Virus record (IMG/VR): IMGVR_UViG_3300042015_000035
Coordinates: 1 to 43,351 of that record
DNA length: 43,351 nucleotides
Reading direction: 5' to 3' (one strand)
DNA from: a virus
Shown here: piece after piece, positions 6,663 to 12,659 of the stretch
How positions within the stretch are numbered: the first letter of the stretch is position 1
How the letters are laid out: every line of letters begins with the position of its first letter
The notes under the pieces: generated by a model
Told to the model about the DNA's origin: nothing
The model's database searches: none
What the model saw: only the letters and a program-made list of their open reading frames with translations
Made by a program: the position numbers and the translations under genes

Positions 6663-7423
6663 TTTGCTCCAATCTCCTTAATTTTTGCCTCGGCTTCGCG
6701 GGCGATTGTGGTTATGCCTTTCTCGCAAATGTCTGCAATTGACTGTATAAGCTTCTGGCGAGAAAGATGCAGGGTAGCCATTTTTTCAATCTTCTTGATT
6801 TCGTGCTGGCTTGTTGAGGTTTTGATTGTCTCAATATGGCGCAATACATAATCGCCAGCCTCTTTTCTTTTGGCGGCTATTTCTGCGTCCTTATCTTCGG
6901 CTTTTAATATTGCCTGCTCTGTTTGCAGCTGCTCAAGATATTCGCGATCATCAAACATGCCCGTGAAAACATCAGAACAGAATCCAAGCATTGACAATGA
7001 CTTTTTGATAGCATCCATAAGTGATTTCTTTGGTGCCTCCCCGTCGTCGCTTACGCCATATTTTGATCTGTAGATAGCCTGGGTGTGGCCATACTGGGTG
7101 ATCTCGCCACGCTTGCCGTCAGCCATAAACCACAGCTTAAGCTTGATTGTATGGGTTTTTGACTGCTCAAGGCGCGTAGAGCCATCATCCTGTTTGACTG
7201 GTATCATTGCGCCATTATCCCAGCGCTCATCAATTACATCCCAGCCCCAGCCAATGCCTACCATGCCAAACTGCTCAGTGGCCTGCTTAATCATCCAATA
7301 GCCGTTAATGCTGGTCTGCTCTCGACCATCACGAGTGCTTGTTTTTGTTGCTGCCGGATCGGTCTTTGAAACCGAATCCCACAATGCAAGCTTATCCTGC
7401 ACCATCACTTCGTTATTGCTCAT
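6659..7423 (-). CDS. Putative single-strand annealing recombinase (Erf/Rad52-like)
   Basis: The 254-aa protein has a conserved-looking N-terminal domain (GYWMIKQATEQFGMVGIGWGW ... LWFMADGKRGEI) and a central block KKSLMDAIKKSLSMLGFCSD leading to VFTGMFDDREY. These are typical of phage annealing proteins in the Erf/Rad52 group. The C-terminal third is charged helix. It is encoded together with Gp157-like and SSB genes, which fits homologous recombination and concatemer repair. The exact subfamily (Erf, Sak or Sak3) is not determined. Confidence 0.65.
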   Translation of the reverse strand: MSNNEVMVQDKLALWDSVSKTDPAATKTSTRDGREQTSINGYWMIKQATEQFGMVGIGWGWDVIDERWDNGAMIPVKQDDGSTRLEQSKTHTIKLKLWFMADGKRGEITQYGHTQAIYRSKYGVSDDGEAPKKSLMDAIKKSLSMLGFCSDVFTGMFDDREYLEQLQTEQAILKAEDKDAEIAAKRKEAGDYVLRHIETIKTSTSQHEIKKIEKMATLHLSRQKLIQSIADICEKGITTIAREAEAKIKEIGAK

Positions 7424-7426
7424 ACG

Positions 7427-7777
7427 CTACCCCTTGATAGTCAGTTTATCTAAACCGGCATATGTGCCAGGGAATATTTCCGATGCGGGCATCTTTGCCT
7501 TTCCGTTCAGCCATTCAATATCAAACTGATGCGAAGCTTGCGCAGGAGTATCGCCGAACGCGCAAACTCCATCCTGAAGGTTTTCGCCGTACAGCGCACA
7601 CCATTGATTTCCATCAGGGAAAACCCTTGCCTTAAGAAGCATAAAAGGTCTATTTAATTCCCTGGCCGCAAGCTCTTGTTGCTGGAAAACGCTATATTCA
7701 ATCTCCATGTTTGTGACATGCATCTCTGCCGCCTGTTGCAAATATGCCCTTATGTTTCCGCTCTCGTCGTGTATCAT
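7427..7777 (-). CDS. Hypothetical protein next to the recombinase
   Basis: The 116-aa protein has features of a small alpha/beta fold: RPFMLLKARVFPDGNQWCAL and CAFGDTPAQASHQFDIEWLN. It is not recognised, though similar small proteins often accompany phage recombination genes. ATG 7777 is preceded by a strong AGGGGGAG site, which lies at the end of the 27-aa frame upstream. Confidence 0.65.
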   Translation of the reverse strand: MIHDESGNIRAYLQQAAEMHVTNMEIEYSVFQQQELAARELNRPFMLLKARVFPDGNQWCALYGENLQDGVCAFGDTPAQASHQFDIEWLNGKAKMPASEIFPGTYAGLDKLTIKG

Positions 7778-7778
7778 C

Positions 7779-7862
7779 TCACTCCCCCTTAGCAGCTGCG
7801 ATTGCTGCGAGATATTTGTCGCCGTTAACCAAGCATTCTTTACGCCCTGACTTTTGCATCAT
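7779..7862 (-). CDS. Possible 27-aa peptide
   Basis: The frame MMQKSGRKECLVNGDKYLAA has GGGAG before its start and a stop inside the ribosome site of the next gene. It fits the tight packing of the operon, and without it 95 nt would be empty. Very short frames arise by chance, so this is tentative. Confidence 0.4.
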   Translation of the reverse strand: MMQKSGRKECLVNGDKYLAAIAAAKGE

Positions 7863-7872
7863 CTATCTCCCG

Positions 7873-8085
7873 TTATTGGTCTAGCTGCGCAAGAAGGGCG
7901 TCAGCATAATCTACGGCGGCCACTGCTACGGTCTTTGGATCGTGCCACCATGTGCCATCTTGATTGTGCGCATTGCAAAGGCCAGTCATTGCAGCCAATG
8001 CAAAATATTCACGCTTGGTAAGTCCGCCGCTATAGCTGGTTACGCTAACCGGATGAGCCGATGTGCTGCTGTTTGTGTTTTTCAT
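7873..8085 (-). CDS. Hypothetical protein, first gene of the leftward operon
   Basis: The 70-aa protein contains LTKREYFALAAMTGLCNAHN and ends VAAVDYADALLAQLDQ, a pattern familiar from many phage early genes of unknown function. ATG 8085 has an AGGAGA Shine-Dalgarno. The longer frame to 8178 crosses the promoter and is rejected. It is the first gene after the leftward promoter. Confidence 0.75.
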   Translation of the reverse strand: MKNTNSSTSAHPVSVTSYSGGLTKREYFALAAMTGLCNAHNQDGTWWHDPKTVAVAAVDYADALLAQLDQ

Positions 8086-8119
8086 AATATTCTCCTGTAT
8101 ATCAGTTATTGGTCTAGTC

Positions 8120-8147
8120 AGTATAAGCCGAAAATAGTTTGTGTCAA
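8120..8147 (-). promoter_or_regulatory. Leftward early sigma-70 promoter
   Basis: On the minus strand, TTGACA (8147-8142) and TATACT (8125-8120) are separated by 16 nt. This is close to consensus and lies 35 nt before the first leftward ATG (8085). It would drive the whole 8085-to-905 operon. Confidence 0.75.
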
Positions 8148-8164
8148 TCATTAAAATGACATTT
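8142..8164. promoter_or_regulatory. Candidate operator repeats between divergent promoters
   Basis: TGTCA (8142-8146) is inverted as TGACA (8157-8161), and AAATG-A-CATTT (8154-8164) is an odd palindrome. They overlap the leftward -35 and lie just upstream of the rightward -35. The neighbouring Cro-like protein is the obvious candidate to bind them, but short palindromes in AT-rich DNA are common. Confidence 0.3.
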
Positions 8165-8172
8165 CTTTTATC

Positions 8173-8201
8173 TTGCAAATGTTTATTGATTTGGCTAATA
8201 T
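8173..8201 (+). promoter_or_regulatory. Rightward early sigma-70 promoter
   Basis: TTGCAA (8173-8178) and TAATAT (8196-8201) are separated by 17 nt. The pair lies 20 nt before the ATG of the Cro-like gene, giving a very short leader. It probably drives the rightward early genes. Confidence 0.65.
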
Positions 8202-8221
8202 ATCAAAAAACAGGAGGATGT

Positions 8222-8434
8222 ATGCAGAAAGACACAGCTATAAACGCTATAAAGAAAAAGATTCGCAATAAGTACGCAACCCAGGGTGAGGCAGCTTTGG
8301 CGCTTGGAATGTCAGAGGTTCATCTTAGCCGGGCACTTAACGGCAAGGCAGATCCAATACCAAAGAAGCTTCTTGAATTCGCCAAGATAAAGCTAATCAC
8401 AACACACACTTACATTCATTTAAGCAGAGAATGA
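8222..8434 (+). CDS. Cro-like helix-turn-helix regulator
   Basis: The 70-aa protein contains a helix-turn-helix: TQGEAALALGMSEVHLSRAL, with helix 2 about residues 21-28 and recognition helix about 32-40. Size and position match Cro: first rightward gene beside divergent promoters. ATG 8222 has an AGGAGG site; the frame opens at 8141 but that part crosses the promoter. No CI-like partner gene is visible. Confidence 0.7.
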   Translation: MQKDTAINAIKKKIRNKYATQGEAALALGMSEVHLSRALNGKADPIPKKLLEFAKIKLITTHTYIHLSRE

Positions 8435-8787
8435 GGCACGATATGGATTTAGAGCAAGCAATACTGCAAGCAGCAAAGAATGGTCTTTCTGATGCATTTA
8501 ATAAAGAACTTGTTGGATATAACAAACCGCTTTCATTGTTAACTCAAAAAGTAATTGAAAAACACCAAGGCGCAATATTTTCATTGATTGATGATGAGGT
8601 TGTGAAGCTAATAGGCGGAGATGATTTTAAGTTAGCACTAAAGGATGAGCTTAACCGAAAGCTTGCAAGAACACTGATTGAGCGCATGGGCGGAGAGCTT
8701 GAGTCTCGGGTTAATGAGCTAAAGCAAAACCCGGAAACCCGCGCAAAAATAACCTTAGCAATAAGCGCAATTATTCGCGACCTTTAA
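8431..8787 (+). CDS. Hypothetical helical protein
   Basis: The 118-aa protein is charged and predicted mostly helical (LEQAILQAAKNGLSDAFNKE ... IERMGGELESRVNELKQNPE). It overlaps the Cro-like gene by 4 nt (ATGA); an internal ATG at 8443 is an alternative. Not recognised. Confidence 0.65.
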   Translation: MRHDMDLEQAILQAAKNGLSDAFNKELVGYNKPLSLLTQKVIEKHQGAIFSLIDDEVVKLIGGDDFKLALKDELNRKLARTLIERMGGELESRVNELKQNPETRAKITLAISAIIRDL

Positions 8788-8815
8788 CAACTAATCACAT
8801 ATACGGGAGCAATAA

Positions 8816-9610
8816 ATGATGGATATTGAATTGCCTGATTTAGTCGGCACATTGGCTGCACTGCCAGATAGCACAAAGAAAGTAATTGCGACATATGGTA
8901 GAGCTTGCGCCGCCGTTGCAATTAAACAGCACAATGAAAAGTCAATCACAAAATATAATGGCTGGTATTGTGCGCATTGCCAAACAGGAGTAGATGGCTC
9001 GGACGTTACATTTAATGAGGCGCACACTGTTTGCGGCAGGATTATTACTGATGACGAGCCGCCAGCAAATATTATCTCATTGCTTGACGAACTCACCTCC
9101 CTGCGCCAGTACAAGGCAGAGGCGGAGAGCCAGCCTGTGTTTGCTATGGCTTTCGAGAAGCAAGGAATGCGCGCACCAGATGATTTCGAAGATTATCTGG
9201 ATATTATCGAGCTTGAAAAGGTTAACCCTGATGAGCTTGAAGCATATCAAAAGCACGACCGAGTATTTCCACTCTACGCCCGTCCAGTTCCAGCCGGTAG
9301 CTGCGCGGCGCATGAGGCTACAAAAAGTGTGCGCATGAAGCCGCACATATCTGGTGACGAATCAATTCACTTTATGGACTGCAATCGTTGCGGCAAGCCT
9401 TTTGATATGAGAAGCATTCATGAAGTTATGATTCATGAGAAACAAAACTGCGATAAGTTGAATACGCCCGGCAATAGGCATCCAGAATTCCGCTACAAAG
9501 GCTACAAGGGAGAGCCAATTAGCAAGAGTGCTAGCGATGACGAAAAGGCCGCATGGCTTGAGGGTAAAAATGCGAGCATCCCATCAAATAGCGAAGGAGA
9601 GAAGTCGTGA
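8816..9610 (+). CDS. Modular zinc-ribbon accessory protein (Ea22-like)
   Basis: The 264-aa protein looks assembled from modules. An N-terminal part has a WYCAHCQTG ribbon (about 50-73). The middle has the phage 'PLYARPV' motif seen in Ea22-like proteins. The next part has a classic zinc site, CNRCGKPFDMRSIHEVMIHE, followed by NCD. The C-terminal tail is polar. Proteins like this vary between related phages by module exchange; the role is unknown. Start is the first of two ATGs, with GGGAG upstream. Confidence 0.6.
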   Translation: MMDIELPDLVGTLAALPDSTKKVIATYGRACAAVAIKQHNEKSITKYNGWYCAHCQTGVDGSDVTFNEAHTVCGRIITDDEPPANIISLLDELTSLRQYKAEAESQPVFAMAFEKQGMRAPDDFEDYLDIIELEKVNPDELEAYQKHDRVFPLYARPVPAGSCAAHEATKSVRMKPHISGDESIHFMDCNRCGKPFDMRSIHEVMIHEKQNCDKLNTPGNRHPEFRYKGYKGEPISKSASDDEKAAWLEGKNASIPSNSEGEKS

Positions 9611-9837
9611 ATACTGAGCAAATTATGAAAAAATGCCAGATTGGATCGCACAACTTGAATGATGCAAATAACTTGCTGGCTGAATGTTACGGCACAATTG
9701 GTATGCTATCTGCTCAGCGCGACGAGCTTCTGGCGACCCTTAAGCTTGCTGAAGCATGGCTAGAGGGATGGGCTAGTGCCACTCATGAATTGTCAATTAT
9801 TCGTGTGCAAATAGCCAAGTGCGAGGCGCAGTCATGA
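9607..9837 (+). CDS. Hypothetical helical protein (GTG start)
   Basis: The 76-aa protein is helical with a coiled-coil-like core (LLAECYGTIGMLSAQRDELL). It starts at GTG 9607, which overlaps the preceding TGA; AGGAGAG lies upstream. Small helical proteins of this kind are common in lambdoid accessory regions. Function unknown. Confidence 0.6.
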   Translation: MNTEQIMKKCQIGSHNLNDANNLLAECYGTIGMLSAQRDELLATLKLAEAWLEGWASATHELSIIRVQIAKCEAQS

Positions 9838-10175
9838 ATGCAAATATTTATGGTGGATACAGAATTATTGAAAACGATCTTCTAACTATTGCAGGAACTC
9901 CTTATGAGGTTTCCAGGCCATGGAAAGAAAGGCTATTTACCATGCCATGGCGACCACTAAATAAAACAAAAACCATTGCGCCAAGGATTCCTGATCCAGA
10001 TTTTTATATCAGCGAAACCGATAGATTTATTGTTGGCCACCCGGAGACAATGAAAAAACTAAAAGGCGCAATTGAAAAGAGCAAAAATGACAACTTTAGC
10101 ATGCGTTATCCTGCCACATTTAATAGTCAAAATCCGTACAGAATGAGTGGATTATTTGGAGCATCTATAATATGA
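9834..10175 (+). CDS. Hypothetical protein
   Basis: The 113-aa protein begins NANIYGGYRIIENDLLTIAG and is rich in short hydrophobic strands and prolines (KERLFTMPWRPLNKTKTIAP). It is not recognised. ATG 9834 overlaps the previous TGA, and GAGG lies upstream. The longer frame from 9819 is less likely. Confidence 0.6.
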   Translation: MNANIYGGYRIIENDLLTIAGTPYEVSRPWKERLFTMPWRPLNKTKTIAPRIPDPDFYISETDRFIVGHPETMKKLKGAIEKSKNDNFSMRYPATFNSQNPYRMSGLFGASII

Positions 10176-10465
10176 CCCCATCCGACATAGAGAAAAGCAG
10201 AAAAGAGTTTGAGGAATTCTTAGCTGAAAACTTCAAGATGATTAATCCTGATCAAAATTACATAAAGCCAAATGGTGAGTATTACTACGCTCACGCAGAG
10301 CTTGCATTTAAAGCATGGGTTGCCAGCAGAGAGTCTCTTGTTGTTGAGCTTCCTAAGTCTCAAATTGAATTTGATGAAAACGACTATCCTTGTGAATTTT
10401 TCACCAAAAAACAAGTTACGCATATGCTGCAATCCGCAGGCATAAACTACAGAGAGAGGGAGTGA
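10172..10465 (+). CDS. Hypothetical accessory protein
   Basis: The 97-aa protein has the pattern EFEEFLAENF ... YYYAHAELAFKAWVASRESL, a helical module found at the ends of Ea22-type phage proteins, followed by LPKSQIEFDE. The family has no proven function. ATGA overlap with the upstream stop. Confidence 0.6.
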   Translation: MTPSDIEKSRKEFEEFLAENFKMINPDQNYIKPNGEYYYAHAELAFKAWVASRESLVVELPKSQIEFDENDYPCEFFTKKQVTHMLQSAGINYRERE

Positions 10466-10467
10466 GT

Positions 10468-10608
10468 ATGAAATCAGAAATTGAAGAGGTTATTCGTTTG
10501 CTTGAGAAAGCACAAGACATGATGCACAAGCAAAAATACGATGAGGCTAATACTCTAATCTATAGAGCACAAGCACAATCAATATTTATCAAGGATAAAT
10601 TATCATGA
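10468..10608 (+). CDS. Small helical protein, 46 aa
   Basis: The 46-aa protein (MKSEIEEVIRLLEKAQDMMH...) is one or two amphipathic helices. AGGGAG lies directly upstream, and its stop overlaps the next ATG. Function unknown. Confidence 0.55.
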   Translation: MKSEIEEVIRLLEKAQDMMHKQKYDEANTLIYRAQAQSIFIKDKLS

Positions 10609-10724
10609 AAAATTACTACATTCTAGGCGCAATATTTCTCGCAGCATTCCTAGCCCTAGTAGCCTACGGACTAGAGACTGACTGCCCTGATACTGCTATT
10701 TACTATTACTGTGGGGATGAGTGA
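10605..10724 (+). CDS. Small membrane or exported protein, 39 aa
   Basis: The 39-aa protein has a hydrophobic N-terminal helix (YYILGAIFLAAFLALVAYGL) and a short acidic tail with two cysteines (TDCPDTAIYYYCGDE). It may be a membrane-anchored or exported peptide. Coupled by ATGA overlap upstream and by a TGATG overlap downstream. Confidence 0.55.
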   Translation: MKNYYILGAIFLAAFLALVAYGLETDCPDTAIYYYCGDE

Positions 10725-10915
10725 TGCATATTGAATCTCCAAACTGGTACTGGTCACAAATTGGCGCAGATGTGGTGCGCAATGGACTGGTTAGAACTGT
10801 TTACATACATGGCATAGAGGTTTGCCATAAAGCTGGCTACGAAACAGAAATTGGAATATCGCGCTGGTTGTACGAAAAATTTAACCCATTTAACCAAAAC
10901 GAAACAGGCGGTTGA
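10724..10915 (+). CDS. Hypothetical small protein, 63 aa
   Basis: The 63-aa protein (MHIESPNWYWSQIGADVVRN...) is not recognised. ATG 10724 shares a base with the stop of the upstream gene; a GTG at 10721 is also in frame. Its last codons overlap the Shine-Dalgarno region of the next gene. Confidence 0.6.
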   Translation: MHIESPNWYWSQIGADVVRNGLVRTVYIHGIEVCHKAGYETEIGISRWLYEKFNPFNQNETGG

Positions 10916-10917
10916 TT

Positions 10918-11175
10918 ATGTATGTTTATGAAGATGAAAAACCAGCAATATTTACCGAGTCTGGACAGGTTATGTTTTTGTCTATCCGCGATAGGATTAA
11001 GCAAAATTTGAAGGTGTCTGGATCGATAAGAATGGCCGAGGCTATGAGCGGCCAGACTGGATCAACTTGGCAAATGATGGCATGCGTTGACCGGCTTGTT
11101 GAGCTTGGCGAGATACGAGAAATAACCAAAAACGTTGCCGGTCAAGATCGCGTATTTGTCGGCAAAAACTATTAA
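10918..11175 (+). CDS. Probable winged-helix DNA-binding protein
   Basis: The 85-aa protein reads like a small winged helix: helix 1 VMFLSIRDRIKQNLK, a helix-turn-helix region SIRMAEAMSGQTGSTWQMM, helix 3 VDRLVELGEIREI, and a wing ending QDRVFVGKNY. Such proteins often regulate phage early genes. ATG 10918 has a GGCGG site; TTG 10912 is in frame. Confidence 0.5.
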   Translation: MYVYEDEKPAIFTESGQVMFLSIRDRIKQNLKVSGSIRMAEAMSGQTGSTWQMMACVDRLVELGEIREITKNVAGQDRVFVGKNY

Positions 11176-11204
11176 CCCCCGAACCCCATGAATAGGAAAT
11201 GATT

Positions 11205-11513
11205 ATGGACGCTGAAGATTTAAAAAACAGGCTTGATGCCATTGAATCTAATGCAAAAAGTCAGCGTGGCAAGGCTATCCACGAATATTGCATGGCCAAT
11301 AATACCGTAAAAATTGGAGATATTATATCAAATCGCCAAGCATGCATTCTTGTGGAATCAATTAAAGCGTCAAAATTGTTTGGTTCCGACAGGTACGAAT
11401 GCGCTTATGCTGGTATTGATTTGACAAAGAAGCTGGAACCCAAGAAGAATGGCAGCAAGTCTCTTATTTTTCAGTCTAGCATAGAAAAGCATATTGCAAA
11501 GCCAAATAGCTAG
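11205..11513 (+). CDS. Hypothetical protein before the structured RNA
   Basis: The 102-aa protein begins MDAEDLKNRLDAIESNAKSQ (helical), and contains VKIGDIISNRQACILVESIK, a likely strand-helix unit. It is not recognised. AGGAAATG precedes both ATG 11199 and ATG 11205; spacing favours 11205. The last 20 codons contain the -35 of the next promoter. Confidence 0.6.
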   Translation: MDAEDLKNRLDAIESNAKSQRGKAIHEYCMANNTVKIGDIISNRQACILVESIKASKLFGSDRYECAYAGIDLTKKLEPKKNGSKSLIFQSSIEKHIAKPNS

Positions 11514-11521
11514 GCTATAAT
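11494..11521 (+). promoter_or_regulatory. Sigma-70 promoter for the 11.5-kb structured RNA
   Basis: TTGCAA (11494-11499) and a perfect TATAAT (11516-11521) are separated by 16 nt. The expected start, about 11528, falls exactly at the first base of a 9-bp stem. The match between the predicted start and the edge of the RNA structure supports a dedicated RNA promoter. Confidence 0.7.
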
Positions 11522-11527
11522 ACATAG

Positions 11528-11745
11528 GCCAGTCTGTTCTGTGTCATACCCGTGATGCAGGCAGACTTGGCTTTAACCCATAGCCGAAAGGTGACCTTAT
11601 GACAGAGGTCGGGGAAATGCAGGTAAGACCTGAGACGCCTTTGATAGTCGCCCCTTGTTTTACCGTAAAACAATGGCGAACCCTTTCTGCCAGTTACCTG
11701 CAACGGTATCTGTCATGCAAGGGGTGACTATCAAAGGCTTTTTTT
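11528..11745 (+). ncRNA. Pseudoknotted small RNA with terminator-like 3' end
   Basis: No credible gene fits here. Stems seen: 5' hairpin 11528-11536 with 11562-11571 (9 bp, one bulge); 11599-11606 with 11709-11716 (8 bp perfect); 11618-11626 with 11694-11702 (9 bp perfect); 11637-11657 with 11718-11738 (21 bp, one G-U), followed by seven T. The second and third helices enclose the left arm of the 21-bp helix, so together they form a pseudoknot. A small hairpin GTTTTA/TAAAAC lies inside. I do not recognise the RNA. It could be an independent sRNA, or a leader controlling the gene starting at 11746. Confidence 0.7.
11637..11745 (+). terminator. Terminator-like 21-bp helix with T run
   Basis: The arms 11637-11657 and 11718-11738 form a 21-bp helix with one G-U pair, followed directly by TTTTTTT (11739-11745). 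The loop is about 60 nt, much longer than in ordinary intrinsic terminators, and contains a nested hairpin. The right arm also contains AAAGG, a possible ribosome site for ATG 11746. The element could thus terminate, or hide a ribosome site. Confidence 0.6.
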
Positions 11746-11904
11746 ATGTCCGCAAAAAAGTATCCATACAAAACTGACGCGCAGATTAAGCGCTGCGCAG
11801 AACTCCAGTCTAAGGCCGATAGAATGGCCGACAATATCAAGCACGCAAAGAATAAACCATTGGCCGTGCATTCGTTCCTGCAATGCCTGTACCTGGCTAT
11901 TTAG
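11746..11904 (+). CDS. Small basic protein, 52 aa
   Basis: The 52-aa protein (MSAKKYPYKTDAQIKRCAEL...) is lysine-rich and helical. It starts right after the T run of the structured RNA; the only ribosome site is AAAGG inside the 21-bp helix. Its stop is 2 nt before the initiator ATG (11907), so it may serve to couple initiator translation to the RNA structure. Function unknown. Confidence 0.5.
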   Translation: MSAKKYPYKTDAQIKRCAELQSKADRMADNIKHAKNKPLAVHSFLQCLYLAI

Positions 11905-11906
11905 CT

Positions 11907-12659
11907 ATGAGCGGATGGATAAAGCTGCACCGGTCAATGCTGTCTAACGAGTTATGGGAGGCTGAGCCTTTTACCTATGCCCAGGCGTGGATAGATATTT
12001 TGCTTAATGCCAACTACCAGCCAAAAAATATCATTATTCGCGGCATTGCGCTAACCATTGATCGCGGTCAATTGGGTTGGTCAGAGGTCACTATGGGCGA
12101 CCGCTGGAAGTGGTCTAGGGACAAGGTTAGAAGGTATTTAAAGCGTCTTGAAAGTACGTCAATGATAATACAGCAGAAAACACAGGTAACAACAATCATA
12201 ACTGTTTGTAATTACTCAAGTTTTCAGTCATTAGATACATCGGACGATACACCAGACAATACACCGAGCGATACATCGGACGATACACAACATAAGAAGT
12301 TAAGAAGTAAAGAAGTAAAGAAAAGGGCTTCCGGCAAGCCGGCTATAACTTTCACTCAGTGGATTGAATCATTAAAACAACTGAACGAAAAGCCGATACC
12401 TGATGACCACTCAGTTTTTGAATATGCAGCTGATGCCGGGATAAGTACTGATTACCTTCGTTTAGCATGGGTTGAGTTCAAAGCGCGATACAGCGTTGAG
12501 GACAAGAAATACAAGGATTGGCGAGCAGTGTTCGGCAAGTGGGTCAGAGAGAATTGGCCCAAGCTTTGGTGGTCTGATGGAAACGGATACCAGCTAACGG
12601 CGAAAGGCCTGCAGGCAATGACAGCAATGATTAACCGAGATAAGCGAGAAGAACAATGA
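11907..12659 (+). CDS. Replication initiator / replisome organiser
   Basis: The 250-aa protein has an N-terminal winged-helix-like domain (GWIKLHRSMLSNELW ... IALTIDRGQLGWSEVTMGDR ... SRDKVRRYLKRLE), as in phage replisome organisers. Then comes a T/D/S-rich linker made of tetrapeptide repeats, a basic patch, and a C-terminal domain ending KDWRAVFGKWVRENWPK, a DnaD-like motif for helicase contact. It is followed with a 4-nt overlap by a DnaB helicase, the usual O/P-like pair. ATG 11907 is chosen since the protein family starts near GWIKLHR; ATG 11883 is in frame. Confidence 0.75.
   Translation: MSGWIKLHRSMLSNELWEAEPFTYAQAWIDILLNANYQPKNIIIRGIALTIDRGQLGWSEVTMGDRWKWSRDKVRRYLKRLESTSMIIQQKTQVTTIITVCNYSSFQSLDTSDDTPDNTPSDTSDDTQHKKLRSKEVKKRASGKPAITFTQWIESLKQLNEKPIPDDHSVFEYAADAGISTDYLRLAWVEFKARYSVEDKKYKDWRAVFGKWVRENWPKLWWSDGNGYQLTAKGLQAMTAMINRDKREEQ
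12234..12293 (+). repeat. Five 12-bp direct repeats (candidate iterons, origin)
   Basis: Units at 12234, 12246, 12258, 12270 and 12282 follow the pattern GATACAYCGGAC; units 1 and 4 are identical and the others differ at 2-5 positions. They encode the repeated DTSD/DTPD linker of the initiator. As in lambda O and other phages, iterons inside the initiator gene often mark the replication origin. A repeat kept only for protein reasons is the alternative. Confidence 0.6.
12294..12317 (+). repeat. Three 8-bp purine-rich repeats beside the iterons
   Basis: AAGAAGTT, AAGAAGTA and AAGAAGTA follow directly on the 12-bp repeats. Together they make an A-rich strand of the type that melts at phage origins. 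They encode a basic stretch (KLRSKEVKK). Confidence 0.45.

Noticed and set aside
11515-11703. Minus-strand 62-aa frame over the pseudoknotted RNA
   Set aside because: It is antisense to a promoter-terminator RNA unit, with no ribosome site and no neighbours on that strand.
11637-11738. Long inverted repeat as a mobile element end or IS remnant
   Set aside because: There is no transposase, no target duplication, and the T run plus promoter fit an RNA terminator better.
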